This document shows positions 15,576-23,879 of a DNA stretch of 64,000 nt, one piece after another. Position 1 is the first letter of the stretch, and the number at the start of each line of letters is the position of its first letter. The notes beneath the pieces are model-generated. The model was not told the origin of the DNA, searched no databases, and was given only the letters and a program-made list of their open reading frames with translations. The stretch comes from JAAFIW01 sp031414805 (GTDB lineage: Bacteria; Pseudomonadota; Gammaproteobacteria; Burkholderiales; Burkholderiaceae_C): NCBI GenBank assembly GCA_031414805.1, contig JANOQJ010000001.1:62001-126000 (forward strand). The letters run 5' to 3'. Made by a program: the position numbers and the translations under genes.

Positions 15576-17510
15576 ATGACTGACACGTTTGATGTGCCGA
15601 GCAATGCTTTGGCCGATTCCAATTTCGAGACCCTCGAAGCAACAGAAGACACCATCGCCCATGCGATGCAGGACGCACCGGTTCAGGTAGAGCCTGCGCA
15701 ACCTGAACAACCGAATGGCTTCGTGCTGCTAGGCCTGGCTCCTGAGCTGATTGCTGCGGTGAAAGACCTGGGCTTTACCCAGCCCACCACGGTACAAGCC
15801 CAAACCATCCCGCTGGCCATGCAAGGCCTGGACGAAGACGGCAAAGAAAAAACCGTTTTCACCGACCTGATGGTTTCCAGCCAGACCGGTAGCGGCAAAA
15901 CTGCCGCCTTCCTGCTGCCCGTGCTGCACACCCTGCTCAAGCAGCAGGCCGATGCCGAAGCCAAAGAGCGTGCCGAGTACGAACAAGCCGTGGCCGATGC
16001 CGCCGCAAAAGGCGAAGCCCCACCCAAGCGCCCCAAGCGCAAAGACCCGACCAACAGCCGCAACTTCAAAGCCGCCACACCCGGCGCATTGATCTTGTGC
16101 CCCACCCGCGAGCTGGCCCAACAAGTGGCCCACGACGCCATTGAGCTGGTCACGCATTGCAAAGGCCTGCGCATTGCCAGCGTGGTCGGTGGCATGCCCT
16201 ACCAGTTGCAAATTGCCAAGCTGCACAACGCAAACCTCGTGGTCGCAACGCCCGGCCGCTTGCTGGACCTGCAACGTTCCATGCAGATCAAGCTGGACCA
16301 GGTGCAGTTTCTGGTGGTCGACGAAGCCGACCGCATGCTCGATCTGGGCTTTTCGGACGACCTGGCAGAAGTTAACCAGCTGACCATCCAGCGCCAGCAA
16401 ACCATGATGTTCAGCGCCACCTTCGCGCCGCGCATTCAACAGTTGGCTTCCCGCGTGATGCGCACACCGCGCAAGATTCAAATCGACAACCCGCAGGAAA
16501 AACACGTCAACATCAAGCAGGTGCTGTTCTGGGCTGACAACGCCCAGCACAAGCGCAAGCTGCTGGACCACTGGCTGCGCGACACCACCATCAACCAGGC
16601 CATCGTGTTTGCCAGTACACAAATTGAGTGCGACGGCCTGGCCGGTGACCTGCAGCAAGCCGGCTTTGACGCCGTGGCCCTGCACGGTGCCCTGAGCCAG
16701 GGCCTGCGCAACCGCCGCCTGATGGCGCTGCGCCAAGGTCAGGTGCAAATTCTGGTGGCCACCGATGTGGCTGCTCGCGGTATTGACGTGCCCACCATCA
16801 CCCACGTCTTCAACTACGGCTTGCCCATGAAGGCGGAGGACTACACCCACCGCATTGGCCGCACGGGCCGTGCAGGCCGCGACGGCCTGGCTGTGACCTT
16901 TGCCGAACTGCGCGACCGCCGCAAGATTTTCGACATCGAGGGCTATAGCAAGCAGCAGTTCAAGGCCGAAGTCATTCCGGGACTGGAGCCACAGCAGCGC
17001 GCGCCAACCAGCGGCTTTGGAGGCCGTTCCGAAGGCTTCGGTGGCCGTGGCCGCGGTGGCCCGCCCCAGCGTGAGAACCGATTCGGGGACAACAAGTTTG
17101 GCGGCGGCGGTGCCCCGCGCGGTGGTGCCCGTTTTGGTGACCGCTTCAACGACCGCCCTGCGCCTGGTGGTGACCGTTTCGGTGGTGACCGTGCGCCCGC
17201 CGGTGGTGGATTTGGCGGCGACCGTTTTGCCAATGAGCGTTCAGCAGGCGACCGCTTTGGGGGTGATCGTGCACCTGCTGGCGGCGGCTTTGGTGACCGT
17301 TTCGCAGACAAAAAGCCCTTCAGCCCCCGTCCAGAGCGCTCAAGCAGCTATCAAAATAATAGTGGCGGTGATTTTGCGGAGCGGCGGCCCGCACACGCCA
17401 AGCCGTTTGATTCCAAAGGTTTCGCCCCTAAAACCTTTGCGCCCAAGCCTACAGGCAAGGTGTTTGTGCCGCGTGACGCAGCCAAGCGCCCTGCCAAGCC
17501 TGCACGTTAA
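15576..17510 (+). CDS. DEAD-box ATP-dependent RNA helicase (RhlE-like)
   Basis: 644 residues from the ATG at 15576. Motifs in order: GFTQPTTVQAQTIP (Q motif), SSQTGSGKT (I), PTRELAQQ (Ia), TPGR (Ib), VVDEAD (II), SAT (III), then ATDVAARGID (V) and HRIGRTGR (VI). Between motifs I and Ia there is a charged insertion of about 50 residues. From about residue 480 the protein has a Gly/Arg/Phe-rich tail with repeats of the GDRFGG and APAGGGFG type, probably RNA-binding and disordered. A fragment of R65 in the tail encodes RSSSYQNNS. It probably acts in RNA remodelling or cold-phase ribosome assembly. A terminator follows. Confidence 0.92.
   Translation: MTDTFDVPSNALADSNFETLEATEDTIAHAMQDAPVQVEPAQPEQPNGFVLLGLAPELIAAVKDLGFTQPTTVQAQTIPLAMQGLDEDGKEKTVFTDLMVSSQTGSGKTAAFLLPVLHTLLKQQADAEAKERAEYEQAVADAAAKGEAPPKRPKRKDPTNSRNFKAATPGALILCPTRELAQQVAHDAIELVTHCKGLRIASVVGGMPYQLQIAKLHNANLVVATPGRLLDLQRSMQIKLDQVQFLVVDEADRMLDLGFSDDLAEVNQLTIQRQQTMMFSATFAPRIQQLASRVMRTPRKIQIDNPQEKHVNIKQVLFWADNAQHKRKLLDHWLRDTTINQAIVFASTQIECDGLAGDLQQAGFDAVALHGALSQGLRNRRLMALRQGQVQILVATDVAARGIDVPTITHVFNYGLPMKAEDYTHRIGRTGRAGRDGLAVTFAELRDRRKIFDIEGYSKQQFKAEVIPGLEPQQRAPTSGFGGRSEGFGGRGRGGPPQRENRFGDNKFGGGGAPRGGARFGDRFNDRPAPGGDRFGGDRAPAGGGFGGDRFANERSAGDRFGGDRAPAGGGFGDRFADKKPFSPRPERSSSYQNNSGGDFAERRPAHAKPFDSKGFAPKTFAPKPTGKVFVPRDAAKRPAKPAR
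17338..17362 (-). repeat. R65 dispersed repeat fragment in the helicase tail
   Basis: GCTCAAGCAGCTATCAAAAT and AATAG, the core and one arm only, in frame in the Gly-rich tail. Confidence 0.7.
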
Positions 17511-17524
17511 ACCGCAATCTCATT

Positions 17525-17561
17525 AAAAAACCCCGCACCGGGCAACCGTTGTGGGGTTTTG
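17525..17561 (+). terminator. Terminator of the DEAD-box helicase gene
   Basis: AAAACCCCGCA pairs with TGTGGGGTTTT (one G-T pair) around a 12-base loop, 17 bp after the stop codon. Confidence 0.85.
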
Positions 17562-17586
17562 TACTTGCGACTTACAAAGATCTTCC

Positions 17587-17681
17587 GTCATTCCCGCGCA
17601 GGCGGGAATCCAGGTGCGATGACTTGGCCAATAACAGCAGGTTTATGCGCAAAGGTGGATTCCCGCCTGCGCGGCAATGAC
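17587..17681. repeat. Inverted pair of GATTCCCGC-type REP palindromes
   Basis: GTCATTCCCGCGCAGGCGGG (then AATCCA) at 17587-17612 and TGGATTCCCGCCTGCGCGGC (then AATGAC) at 17656-17681, inverted, between the helicase terminator and the convergent exporter gene. Confidence 0.85.
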
Positions 17682-17692
17682 AAGCGCACAGC

Positions 17693-18919
17693 TCAATCCA
17701 CCGCCCTTCCCACCTCTGGCCAGCGCTTGCGCACCACCTGCCAGGCAGCCAGTCCCACGCCCAGCATCAGCAGTGAAGTAACCGCCAGCGCCTGTGTGGA
17801 GTGCATGACCAGCGGTGCCACCACACCCGCCACCAAGCCGTTGGCTGTCGCGCCGATGAAGGCTTGCAGCGACGACGCCATGCCGCGCCGCTCGGGGTAC
17901 AAGTCCAGCACCAGCAGCGTGACCACGGGCACCATCAAGGCCCAGCCGAAGGAGAAAAACGCAATCGGCCATAGTGCCCAGAGCACATGCGGCGTGAACA
18001 CGAAATTCGCCACCACATTCACCAACGACACGCCCAGCATGATGGTGAATCCCCAGCGAATCTGCCGTTTGGGTGCGATCTTTCCGGCCAGTCGCCCGCT
18101 GAGCCAGGCACCCCCCATGATGCCGCTGATGGTGAGCAAAAACAGCCAGAAAAACTGTGTGGGCGCTAGCGCCAGATGCGTGCCCAGAAACTCAGGCGAA
18201 GCCAGCACATACAAAAACATGCCGTTAAACGGCACCCCGCTGGCCAGCGCCAGCAATAAAAACCGCGTGCTACCGCCTAGCTGCACATAGCCACGCATCA
18301 GGTTGCGCACATTGAAGGCCTGGCGCTGCGTGGCGTGCAAAGTCTCCGGCAAAAACCGCCAGTTAGCCAGCCACAGCAAAGCACCTACTGCGGTCAGAAA
18401 CCAGAAAATGGTGTGCCAGTCGGCATGCACAAACAACCAGCCGCCCACGATGGGTGCAATGGCGGGCGCCACGCCAAAATAAATCGTCACCTGCGCCATC
18501 ACCCGCTGCGCATCTTCGGGTGCAAACATATCGCGAATCACCGCCCGCGACACCACAATTCCCGCTCCGGCCGACAGTCCCTGCAGTGCTCGAAATGCTA
18601 CCAGCTGCTCGATATTTTGTGCGACGGCACAACCCGCCGAGGCCAGCGTGAACACGGCAATGCCCCACAAAATCACCGGTCTGCGGCCTACGCTGTCAGA
18701 CAGCGCGCCGTGAAAAAGGCTCATGAACGCAAAGCCAAACAAATAGGCCGACAGCGTTTGCTGCATCTGCACCGGCGTGGCACCCAGAGATTTGGCAATG
18801 CCTGAGAAAGCGGGCAGGTAGGTGTCGATAGAGAAAGGGCCCAGCATGCCCAGCACAGCCAGCAGCACGGCCAAGGCCCAGCGCGGGCCGCGCCACAGAA
18901 GTTTTGCGTCAGGGTTCAT
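17693..18919 (-). CDS. Bcr/CflA-family MFS multidrug exporter
   Basis: 408 residues from the ATG at 18919, with 12 predicted membrane helices. The DHA1 signature is clear: FSIDTYLPAF in helix 1, GALSDSVGRRPVILWG in the helix 2-3 loop and RALQGLSAGAGIVVSRAVIR in helix 4, which match Bcr/CflA proteins. Relatives export bicyclomycin, chloramphenicol or cysteine by proton antiport. An in-frame extension up to 19030 passes into a decayed gene and is rejected. The substrate is unknown. Confidence 0.9.
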   Translation of the reverse strand: MNPDAKLLWRGPRWALAVLLAVLGMLGPFSIDTYLPAFSGIAKSLGATPVQMQQTLSAYLFGFAFMSLFHGALSDSVGRRPVILWGIAVFTLASAGCAVAQNIEQLVAFRALQGLSAGAGIVVSRAVIRDMFAPEDAQRVMAQVTIYFGVAPAIAPIVGGWLFVHADWHTIFWFLTAVGALLWLANWRFLPETLHATQRQAFNVRNLMRGYVQLGGSTRFLLLALASGVPFNGMFLYVLASPEFLGTHLALAPTQFFWLFLLTISGIMGGAWLSGRLAGKIAPKRQIRWGFTIMLGVSLVNVVANFVFTPHVLWALWPIAFFSFGWALMVPVVTLLVLDLYPERRGMASSLQAFIGATANGLVAGVVAPLVMHSTQALAVTSLLMLGVGLAAWQVVRKRWPEVGRAVD

Positions 18920-18957
18920 GCATGGATTGAACCATGCAGGCGCATCCTGGCGGCTTC

Positions 18958-19617
18958 TTAAAACCGATAGCCCACGCCCACCGCCAGGCTGTTGCGCGTT
19001 TAAAAGTTGCGCCGCTGTTCGTTGGCCCAATCGGCGCGCAGGCTCCAGGCGTCGTTCAGGCGATAGACAGCGCCCAGCACCACTACTTTGAATGACGCAG
19101 CGGCTTGTGGAGGCAGGGCTTCTTCGCCTTTGAAGTAGGCGATGTAGGGTGCCCAGCGGTCACCAGCATCGAAGTTCACGCGGATCTGGTTGACTTTCGT
19201 GGTGCTGCCATCAATGTTGTCGCTGATGCCCAGGCGCAGTTCCAGGTTGCCCGCGCCGGGCCAGGCCAAGCGCACGCCGGGGGTGATGGTTTTGACGTTG
19301 CATTTGCCGGACACCCAGCCGCGTGCGCAGGCAGGCGGGCAGCATCAGCGCTTCGTTGCGAGCCGTGATCAGCACGCCCAAAGTCAGTGCTTGTGGTGCT
19401 TGGGTGATTGCTTGATTAGGTGGGGGCGATGCAGTCCGCAAGCCCCGTGTGCGCCAGGCCACAAAGGCAGGCAGCCAGGTGTGTCATAGGCCACGTAAAA
19501 CAAGCCTGCCAGCCAAGCCAGCAAGTCGTTGAAAACCCAGCCACCCGCCAGCGAGAGCAGCCAACAGCTGAGCACCAGGGCAAACAGGCTGTAGCCGCGC
19601 AAGGTGCTGCGGATCAT
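18958..19617 (-). pseudogene. Decayed glycosyltransferase-2 / outer-membrane beta-barrel fusion remnant
   Basis: From 19617 the minus strand encodes a membrane segment (FALVLSCWLLSLAGGW). After a frame change near 19480 it encodes LGVLITARNEALMLPACLRT, the start of a family-2 glycosyltransferase domain. Near 19325 this runs directly into the C-terminal part of a beta-barrel protein (TPGVRLAWPGAGNLELRLGI, then YAYFKGEEALPPQ-type residues), as if a deletion joined two neighbouring genes. The barrel end is also broken: one frame stops at RRNF, the next carries the proper ending NSLAVGVGYRF with its stop at 18958. YaiO-type barrels are known beside such glycosyltransferases, so this was probably a two-gene surface-glycan locus. 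Confidence 0.65.
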
Positions 19618-19828
19618 GGAGCGCCGCCCGCAGCGGCTAAATCATCAGTAATAAACATGGGAAAAAAATGAGAATCGGCGCGCACGCCGCACCATCGGTT
19701 GGGAGACGGTCAGCCAGCCACAAATATTCCTGATGAAGATTCGGTGATGGGGTTCCTGCCGTTGCTCCTGATACATCGGGAATGTCATGATTGGATACAG
19801 CTTAAAAAATTCCAGAAAGCCCCACACG

Positions 19829-20692
19829 ATGACCCCGCAAACCCCCAGCCTGTCCCCCGAATGGCTTGACAGCCAATACAACAACCGTGCCTTGGTGCCC
19901 GACCATGCCGACTACTTTGCCCGCTGGGCCAGCCGCTCGGCTGCGGCGCGCGAGAGCCATGCCTGCACGCTCGATGTGCCCTATGGCCAGGGTGCGATGG
20001 AGACGCTGGACATCTTTCCAGCCAGTCAGGCGAAGGCCCCCGTGTTGGTCTTCATCCACGGCGGTTACTGGCGCTCGCTGGACAAATCAGACCATTCCTT
20101 CCTGGCCCCGGCCTTCACCAGCCAAGGTGCCTGCGTGGTGCTACCCAACTACGCGCTGTGCCCGGCGGTGACCGTTCCCGAGATTGCGCGGCAAACCACG
20201 CAGGCGCTGGCCTGGGTGTGGCGCAACGTGGCCCAGCATGGCGGCGATCCGTCGCGCATCACCGTGGTGGGCCATTCGGCAGGCGGCCACTTGGCCGCCC
20301 TGTTGTTGACCTGCGACTGGGCACGCCTGGCCCCCGATTTGCCCGCCAACCTTGCCACCCGTGCCATGTCGATCTCCGGCCTGTACGACCTGAACCCGAT
20401 CATGCATACCCCGTTCCTGCAAGCCTCCCTGCACTTGACCCCTGCCGATGTCGCCACCGCCAGCCCCGCCTTCCTGCCAGCACCGCACGGTAAAACCCTG
20501 TACGCCGTGGCCGGCGCAGACGAGAGCAGTGAGTTTTTGCGGCACAACCAGCTGATCGCCGATGCCTGGGGCCAGTCGGTGGTGTCGGTGTGTGAAGGCT
20601 TGGCGGGTTTGAACCACTTCAGCGTGCTGGAAGCGCTGGCTCAGCCGGGGCACCGGCTGCATGCGCTGGCAAAGCAATTGCTATTTATTTAA
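19829..20692 (+). CDS. Alpha/beta hydrolase, arylformamidase-like (HGGYW type)
   Basis: 287 residues from the ATG at 19829; an ATG at 19787 is in frame but adds an unlikely extension. The oxyanion motif HGGYWRSLDKSDHSFLAPAF is that of kynurenine formamidase and related esterases. The nucleophile is in GHSAGG, an acid is likely in GADESSE, and the histidine is in LNHF. No tryptophan-catabolism gene is adjacent, so esterase is the safer call. The last residues (LLFI) and the TAA stop come from an R65 repeat. The 19618-19828 gap upstream shows no gene. Confidence 0.85.
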   Translation: MTPQTPSLSPEWLDSQYNNRALVPDHADYFARWASRSAAARESHACTLDVPYGQGAMETLDIFPASQAKAPVLVFIHGGYWRSLDKSDHSFLAPAFTSQGACVVLPNYALCPAVTVPEIARQTTQALAWVWRNVAQHGGDPSRITVVGHSAGGHLAALLLTCDWARLAPDLPANLATRAMSISGLYDLNPIMHTPFLQASLHLTPADVATASPAFLPAPHGKTLYAVAGADESSEFLRHNQLIADAWGQSVVSVCEGLAGLNHFSVLEALAQPGHRLHALAKQLLFI

Positions 20693-20740
20693 TAGCTTCT
20701 TGAGCAGTATTCACTAGGGCTGGGTGCGTATTTTGATTAA
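20680..20740 (+). repeat. R65 dispersed repeat joining two genes
   Basis: TTGCTATTTATTTAATAGCT, TCTTGAGCAGTATTCACTAG, then GGCTGGGTGCG and TTTTGATTAA. It supplies the stop of the hydrolase gene and the likely GTG start of the next gene. Confidence 0.9.
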
Positions 20741-21443
20741 AAGCAGGGGTGATGGCGGCTTGTACAGCCGCTTGGCAGTGGGGGCGGTGCTGCTGGCGGC
20801 GGGCCGCGGTTCGCGCATGGGCGGCAGGCCCAAGTGTCTGCTGGAGCTCGGCGGTGTGCCCTTGATTCGGCGGCAACTGATTGCCCTGTCGGGTGCGGGG
20901 GTGGACGAGGTGGTGGTGGTGCTGGGCCACTATGCTCAGCACATTGAGCCCGTCATTTCAGAATTTCCCATTACCGTGGTGCGCAACCCCCAACCCGATG
21001 ACGGCCAGGTTTCGTCCCAGCGCCTGGGGCTTGCCGCCCTGTCGCCCAAGCTGGATGCGGTGGTGGTGGCGCTGGCTGACCAGCCCCTGATCAACGCCCA
21101 GGACTTCAACGACTTGATTGCTGCCTACAAAAAACGCCCTGCCGCCACCGAGGTGGTGGTGCCGTTTGTGCAGGGGTTGCCGGGCAACCCCGTGATGTTC
21201 AGCACATCGGTGAAGGAGGCCATCCTGGCAGGCGATGGACGCCTGGGCTGCAAGCAGTGGCAGGCGCAAAACCCCCTTCAAGTGCACGCTTGGGAAACCG
21301 CCAACCAGCGCTACCGGCAAGATGTGGACAGCCAGCAAGACATTGAGGCGCTGGCAGAGCTAACGGGCCATCGCCTGAAATGGCCAGCGTCGTTGGCGCT
21401 GAGTGAGCCGTGTCTTTTCCCGTGTCATTCCCCAGCTTCTTGA
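20724..21443 (+). CDS. MobA-like / molybdenum cofactor nucleotidyltransferase
   Basis: 239 residues. The nucleotide-binding opening GAVLLAAGRGSRMGGRPKCL (about residues 20-39), LGGVPLIRRQL, and the ALADQPLI and GLPGNPVMF segments match the MobA-like NTP transferases that make molybdopterin-cytosine dinucleotide (MocA group). The only usable start upstream of the conserved domain is the GTG at 20724, inside the R65 copy. MCD-dependent hydroxylase genes are absent nearby, although a coxG and an xdhC homologue lie 35-40 kb away. The C-terminal 25 residues after LAELTGHRLKWP are not conserved in my recollection. Confidence 0.82.
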   Translation: MRILIKSRGDGGLYSRLAVGAVLLAAGRGSRMGGRPKCLLELGGVPLIRRQLIALSGAGVDEVVVVLGHYAQHIEPVISEFPITVVRNPQPDDGQVSSQRLGLAALSPKLDAVVVALADQPLINAQDFNDLIAAYKKRPAATEVVVPFVQGLPGNPVMFSTSVKEAILAGDGRLGCKQWQAQNPLQVHAWETANQRYRQDVDSQQDIEALAELTGHRLKWPASLALSEPCLFPCHSPAS

Positions 21444-21592
21444 ATCTGTGGCCCAACCCCTGTGGCCTGATGTTGGCCATGGTTTTGCACGCCTTCGCCT
21501 GGGCCATCAGCCTGCGCCCCGGCCCCGTGGCCTGGTCTGGGGCAAAGCCGGTGAAGAGCAACTGCTTCAGCAAAATTGACCTCGCCTTGGCC

Positions 21593-21622
21593 AGACCCTG
21601 ATTTGTCTGTCAATCAGGGTCT
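21593..21622. terminator. Intergenic hairpin between convergent genes
   Basis: AGACCCTGATT and AATCAGGGTCT form a perfect 11-bp stem around 8 bases, just downstream of the lipoprotein stop. No T run follows on either strand, so it may be a bidirectional 3' structure and not a classical terminator. The rest of the 21444-21629 gap holds no convincing gene. Confidence 0.5.
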
Positions 21623-21629
21623 CTTCGCT

Positions 21630-22598
21630 TTACTGGCCGTTGACCAGCAGCACAGTAGCTTCTGACAAGGTCACGTTGTTGGCGTTAGCCGTTTTCAGGA
21701 TGTGGCCCTTCAGGCGGCCTGAGGCGACCGTCCACGAAAACGACGTGGTGGGTGCCACGCCGGTTACCACCGTATCGGTTTTCGTTTTGCATGCGGCGAA
21801 GGTGCCAGCAGGAACGCTCACGGTTTCCACGCCCAGGTAGGTCGTGGTCAAGGTTTGTGTGCTGGGCTGGCTGAATCCGCTGGTTTCAACGGTGGAGGTG
21901 TAAGTGCGGGTGTAGGGCGTGTTCAGCGCTGGGCTGGTGGGCAGCGTGAGTGCCGGGGTCAGGTAAATCGTTGCGACGATCGACAAACCGGCGGTGCTGG
22001 ACGTGGTGAGCACACCATAAAAGCTGGTGTCGCTCCCAACCACTTTGGAGTAGCTCTTGACATTGGCCAGCACGGTGGTGCCGGCTGTTGGCCCGTTTGC
22101 CGTGGCCGTTGTGAAGGAAGTTGCAGTGTCCTGATTGACTTCGGTCAGGCCGGATTCGCTGCGGAAGCTGGTACCGGTTTTGATGCTGTACTTGGCCTGC
22201 TGCTTTTGCAGAATGGTCTGGCCTGTGGCGTCGTAAATGTTGCTGTCCAGTTGCGCGGTGTTGCCGGCGACGGTGAAGATGTTGCCCGTGATGTTGCAAT
22301 CGCCGCCTGCCGTGGTGGCGGGCGCTGGGGCTGGCGTTGGTGCGGCAGGTGTTGGTGCCGGGGCTGCCGGTGCCGGGGCGGCTGGTGTTGTAGGTGCGGG
22401 AGCAGGCGCCGGCGTTGCGGGTGCCGGGGTGGCTGGGGTCGCTGGTGCAGGTGCTGGCGTGGGTGCCGGAGTCGACGCTGCGGGTGTCGAACTGGCGGGT
22501 GCCGGGCTGTCGTCTCCGCCGCAGGCGGTTAGTTGGCTGGTTGCCGCAATGCAGGCAAACAGGGCGGATAGATACGTAAAACGGTCAAATTTGCGCAT
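21630..22598 (-). CDS. Secreted lipoprotein with Ala-Pro linker
   Basis: A 322-residue protein with a lipoprotein signal (hydrophobic LSALFACIAATSQ, lipobox LTAC at about 23-26, then GGDDS). Residues 30-97 are a low-complexity Ala/Pro/Thr linker. The remaining 220 residues form a Thr/Ser-rich beta-like domain beginning GGDCNITGNIFTVAGNTAQL, with two cysteines. No known family was recognised. It is probably anchored in the outer membrane with the linker reaching away from it. The low-complexity tract is likely length-variable between strains. Confidence 0.8.
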   Translation of the reverse strand: MRKFDRFTYLSALFACIAATSQLTACGGDDSPAPASSTPAASTPAPTPAPAPATPATPAPATPAPAPAPTTPAAPAPAAPAPTPAAPTPAPAPATTAGGDCNITGNIFTVAGNTAQLDSNIYDATGQTILQKQQAKYSIKTGTSFRSESGLTEVNQDTATSFTTATANGPTAGTTVLANVKSYSKVVGSDTSFYGVLTTSSTAGLSIVATIYLTPALTLPTSPALNTPYTRTYTSTVETSGFSQPSTQTLTTTYLGVETVSVPAGTFAACKTKTDTVVTGVAPTTSFSWTVASGRLKGHILKTANANNVTLSEATVLLVNGQ

Positions 22599-22727
22599 GG
22601 AGTTCCTCTTTTGTTAACGCTTTGTAAAAAAAGCGTACTGATGATACGAGGTGTTCGTTGGCGCTTGACGGGTAAATTTGGGTCGACAGTTCGTGGCGGA
22701 CCACAGGCAACTGGTGAGGATCAGAGT

Positions 22728-22791
22728 GCTATGTAAAACATAGCTGCTCCAGCAACGTTTATAAGGGCTTGCAGCTGATTTGGCTTGAAAT
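22728..22791 (+). repeat. R65 dispersed repeat, intergenic copy
   Basis: GCTATGTAAAACATAGCTGC, TCCAGCAACGTTTATAAGGG, then CTTGCAGCTGATTTGGCTTG, between guaC and the lipoprotein gene. Confidence 0.88.
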
Positions 22792-22867
22792 CACCGTGGT
22801 GCCAACGGTTTGGCGTAGCGCGATTTCCATCCATCGCGCCAATCTGTGGTGCGATATTCCTCGCGGA

Positions 22868-23845
22868 TCACATCAACAAATGTTCACCCGCATTGTCCCC
22901 GCCCAATATCACATAGTTCACCTTTCGAATATCCATGAGCTTGGTACCACCCGAATAACTAATGGAGCTTTGGATATCTTCCTGCATTTCTTTCAAGGTG
23001 CCTGCTAATGGGCCTTTGATGGGCTCCAGAATGCGCTTGCCTTCGACGTGTTTGTATTCGCCCTTGTTAAAGTCAGATGCGCTGCCGTAATACTCTTTGA
23101 ATAACTTGCCATCGACTTCCACCGTGGCACCAGGAGAATCTTCGTGGCCGGCCAGCATGGAGCCAATCATCACCATGGTGGCCCCAAAGCGCACGCTTTT
23201 GGCAATGTCGCCGTGCTCGCGAATGCCGCCGTCGGCAATGATGGGTTTGGTGGCCACGCGGGCGCACCACTTGAGCGCGGAAAGTTGCCAGCCACCGGTG
23301 CCAAAGCCGGTTTTCATGCGGGTGATGCAGACCTTGCCGGGGCCAATGCCTACTTTGGTGGCGTCTGCGCCCCAGTTTTCCAGGTCAATGATGGCTTCGG
23401 GTGTGCCCACGTTGCCGGCAATCACAAAGCTTTTTGGCAGGTGGGCCTTGATGTGCTCGATCATGGCTTTCACGCTGTCGGCGTGGCCGTGGGCAATGTC
23501 GATGGTGATGTATTCGGGTGTCAGTCCGGCGGCGGCCAGCTGGTTGACGGTTTCGTAGTCGGCTTGTTTGACGCCCAGCGAAATCGAGGCGTAGCAGGCC
23601 TTGGCGTGCATGTCTTTGACAAACTGCAGGTTGTCCAGGTCAAAGCGGTGCATCACATAAAAAAAGTCGTTTTGCGCCAACCACACACACAACGCTTCGT
23701 TCACCACGGTTTTCATGTTGGCGGGCACCACGGGAATGCGAAAGCTGCGTTCGCCCAGCGTGACGGCCGTGTCGCACTCGCTGCGGCTTTGCACGCGGCA
23801 TTTGCGGGGCAGGAGCAGCACGTTGTCGTAGTCAAAAATTTCCAT
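22868..23845 (-). CDS. guaC: GMP reductase
   Basis: 325 residues, an IMPDH/GMPR barrel without CBS domains. FDYDNVLLLPRKC opens the protein. GIGPGKVCITRMKTGFGTGG carries the catalytic cysteine C173; IIADGGIREHGDIAKSVRFG and SISYSGGTKL follow. The long GFGTGGWQLSALKWCA loop places it with the GuaC2-like group common in Firmicutes and some proteobacteria. It converts GMP to IMP with NADPH in purine salvage. It is 34 bp downstream of the PAP2 gene on the same strand. Confidence 0.96.
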   Translation of the reverse strand: MEIFDYDNVLLLPRKCRVQSRSECDTAVTLGERSFRIPVVPANMKTVVNEALCVWLAQNDFFYVMHRFDLDNLQFVKDMHAKACYASISLGVKQADYETVNQLAAAGLTPEYITIDIAHGHADSVKAMIEHIKAHLPKSFVIAGNVGTPEAIIDLENWGADATKVGIGPGKVCITRMKTGFGTGGWQLSALKWCARVATKPIIADGGIREHGDIAKSVRFGATMVMIGSMLAGHEDSPGATVEVDGKLFKEYYGSASDFNKGEYKHVEGKRILEPIKGPLAGTLKEMQEDIQSSISYSGGTKLMDIRKVNYVILGGDNAGEHLLM

Positions 23846-23879
23846 GGGATCAGGGTCTTTCGGGTGAGGGCAGGGTGAT

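Noticed and set aside
21410..21613. Short open frames on both strands between the MobA-like and lipoprotein genes
   Set aside because: Low-complexity, unlike any protein I know, and ending in the intergenic hairpin; no start with a ribosome site.
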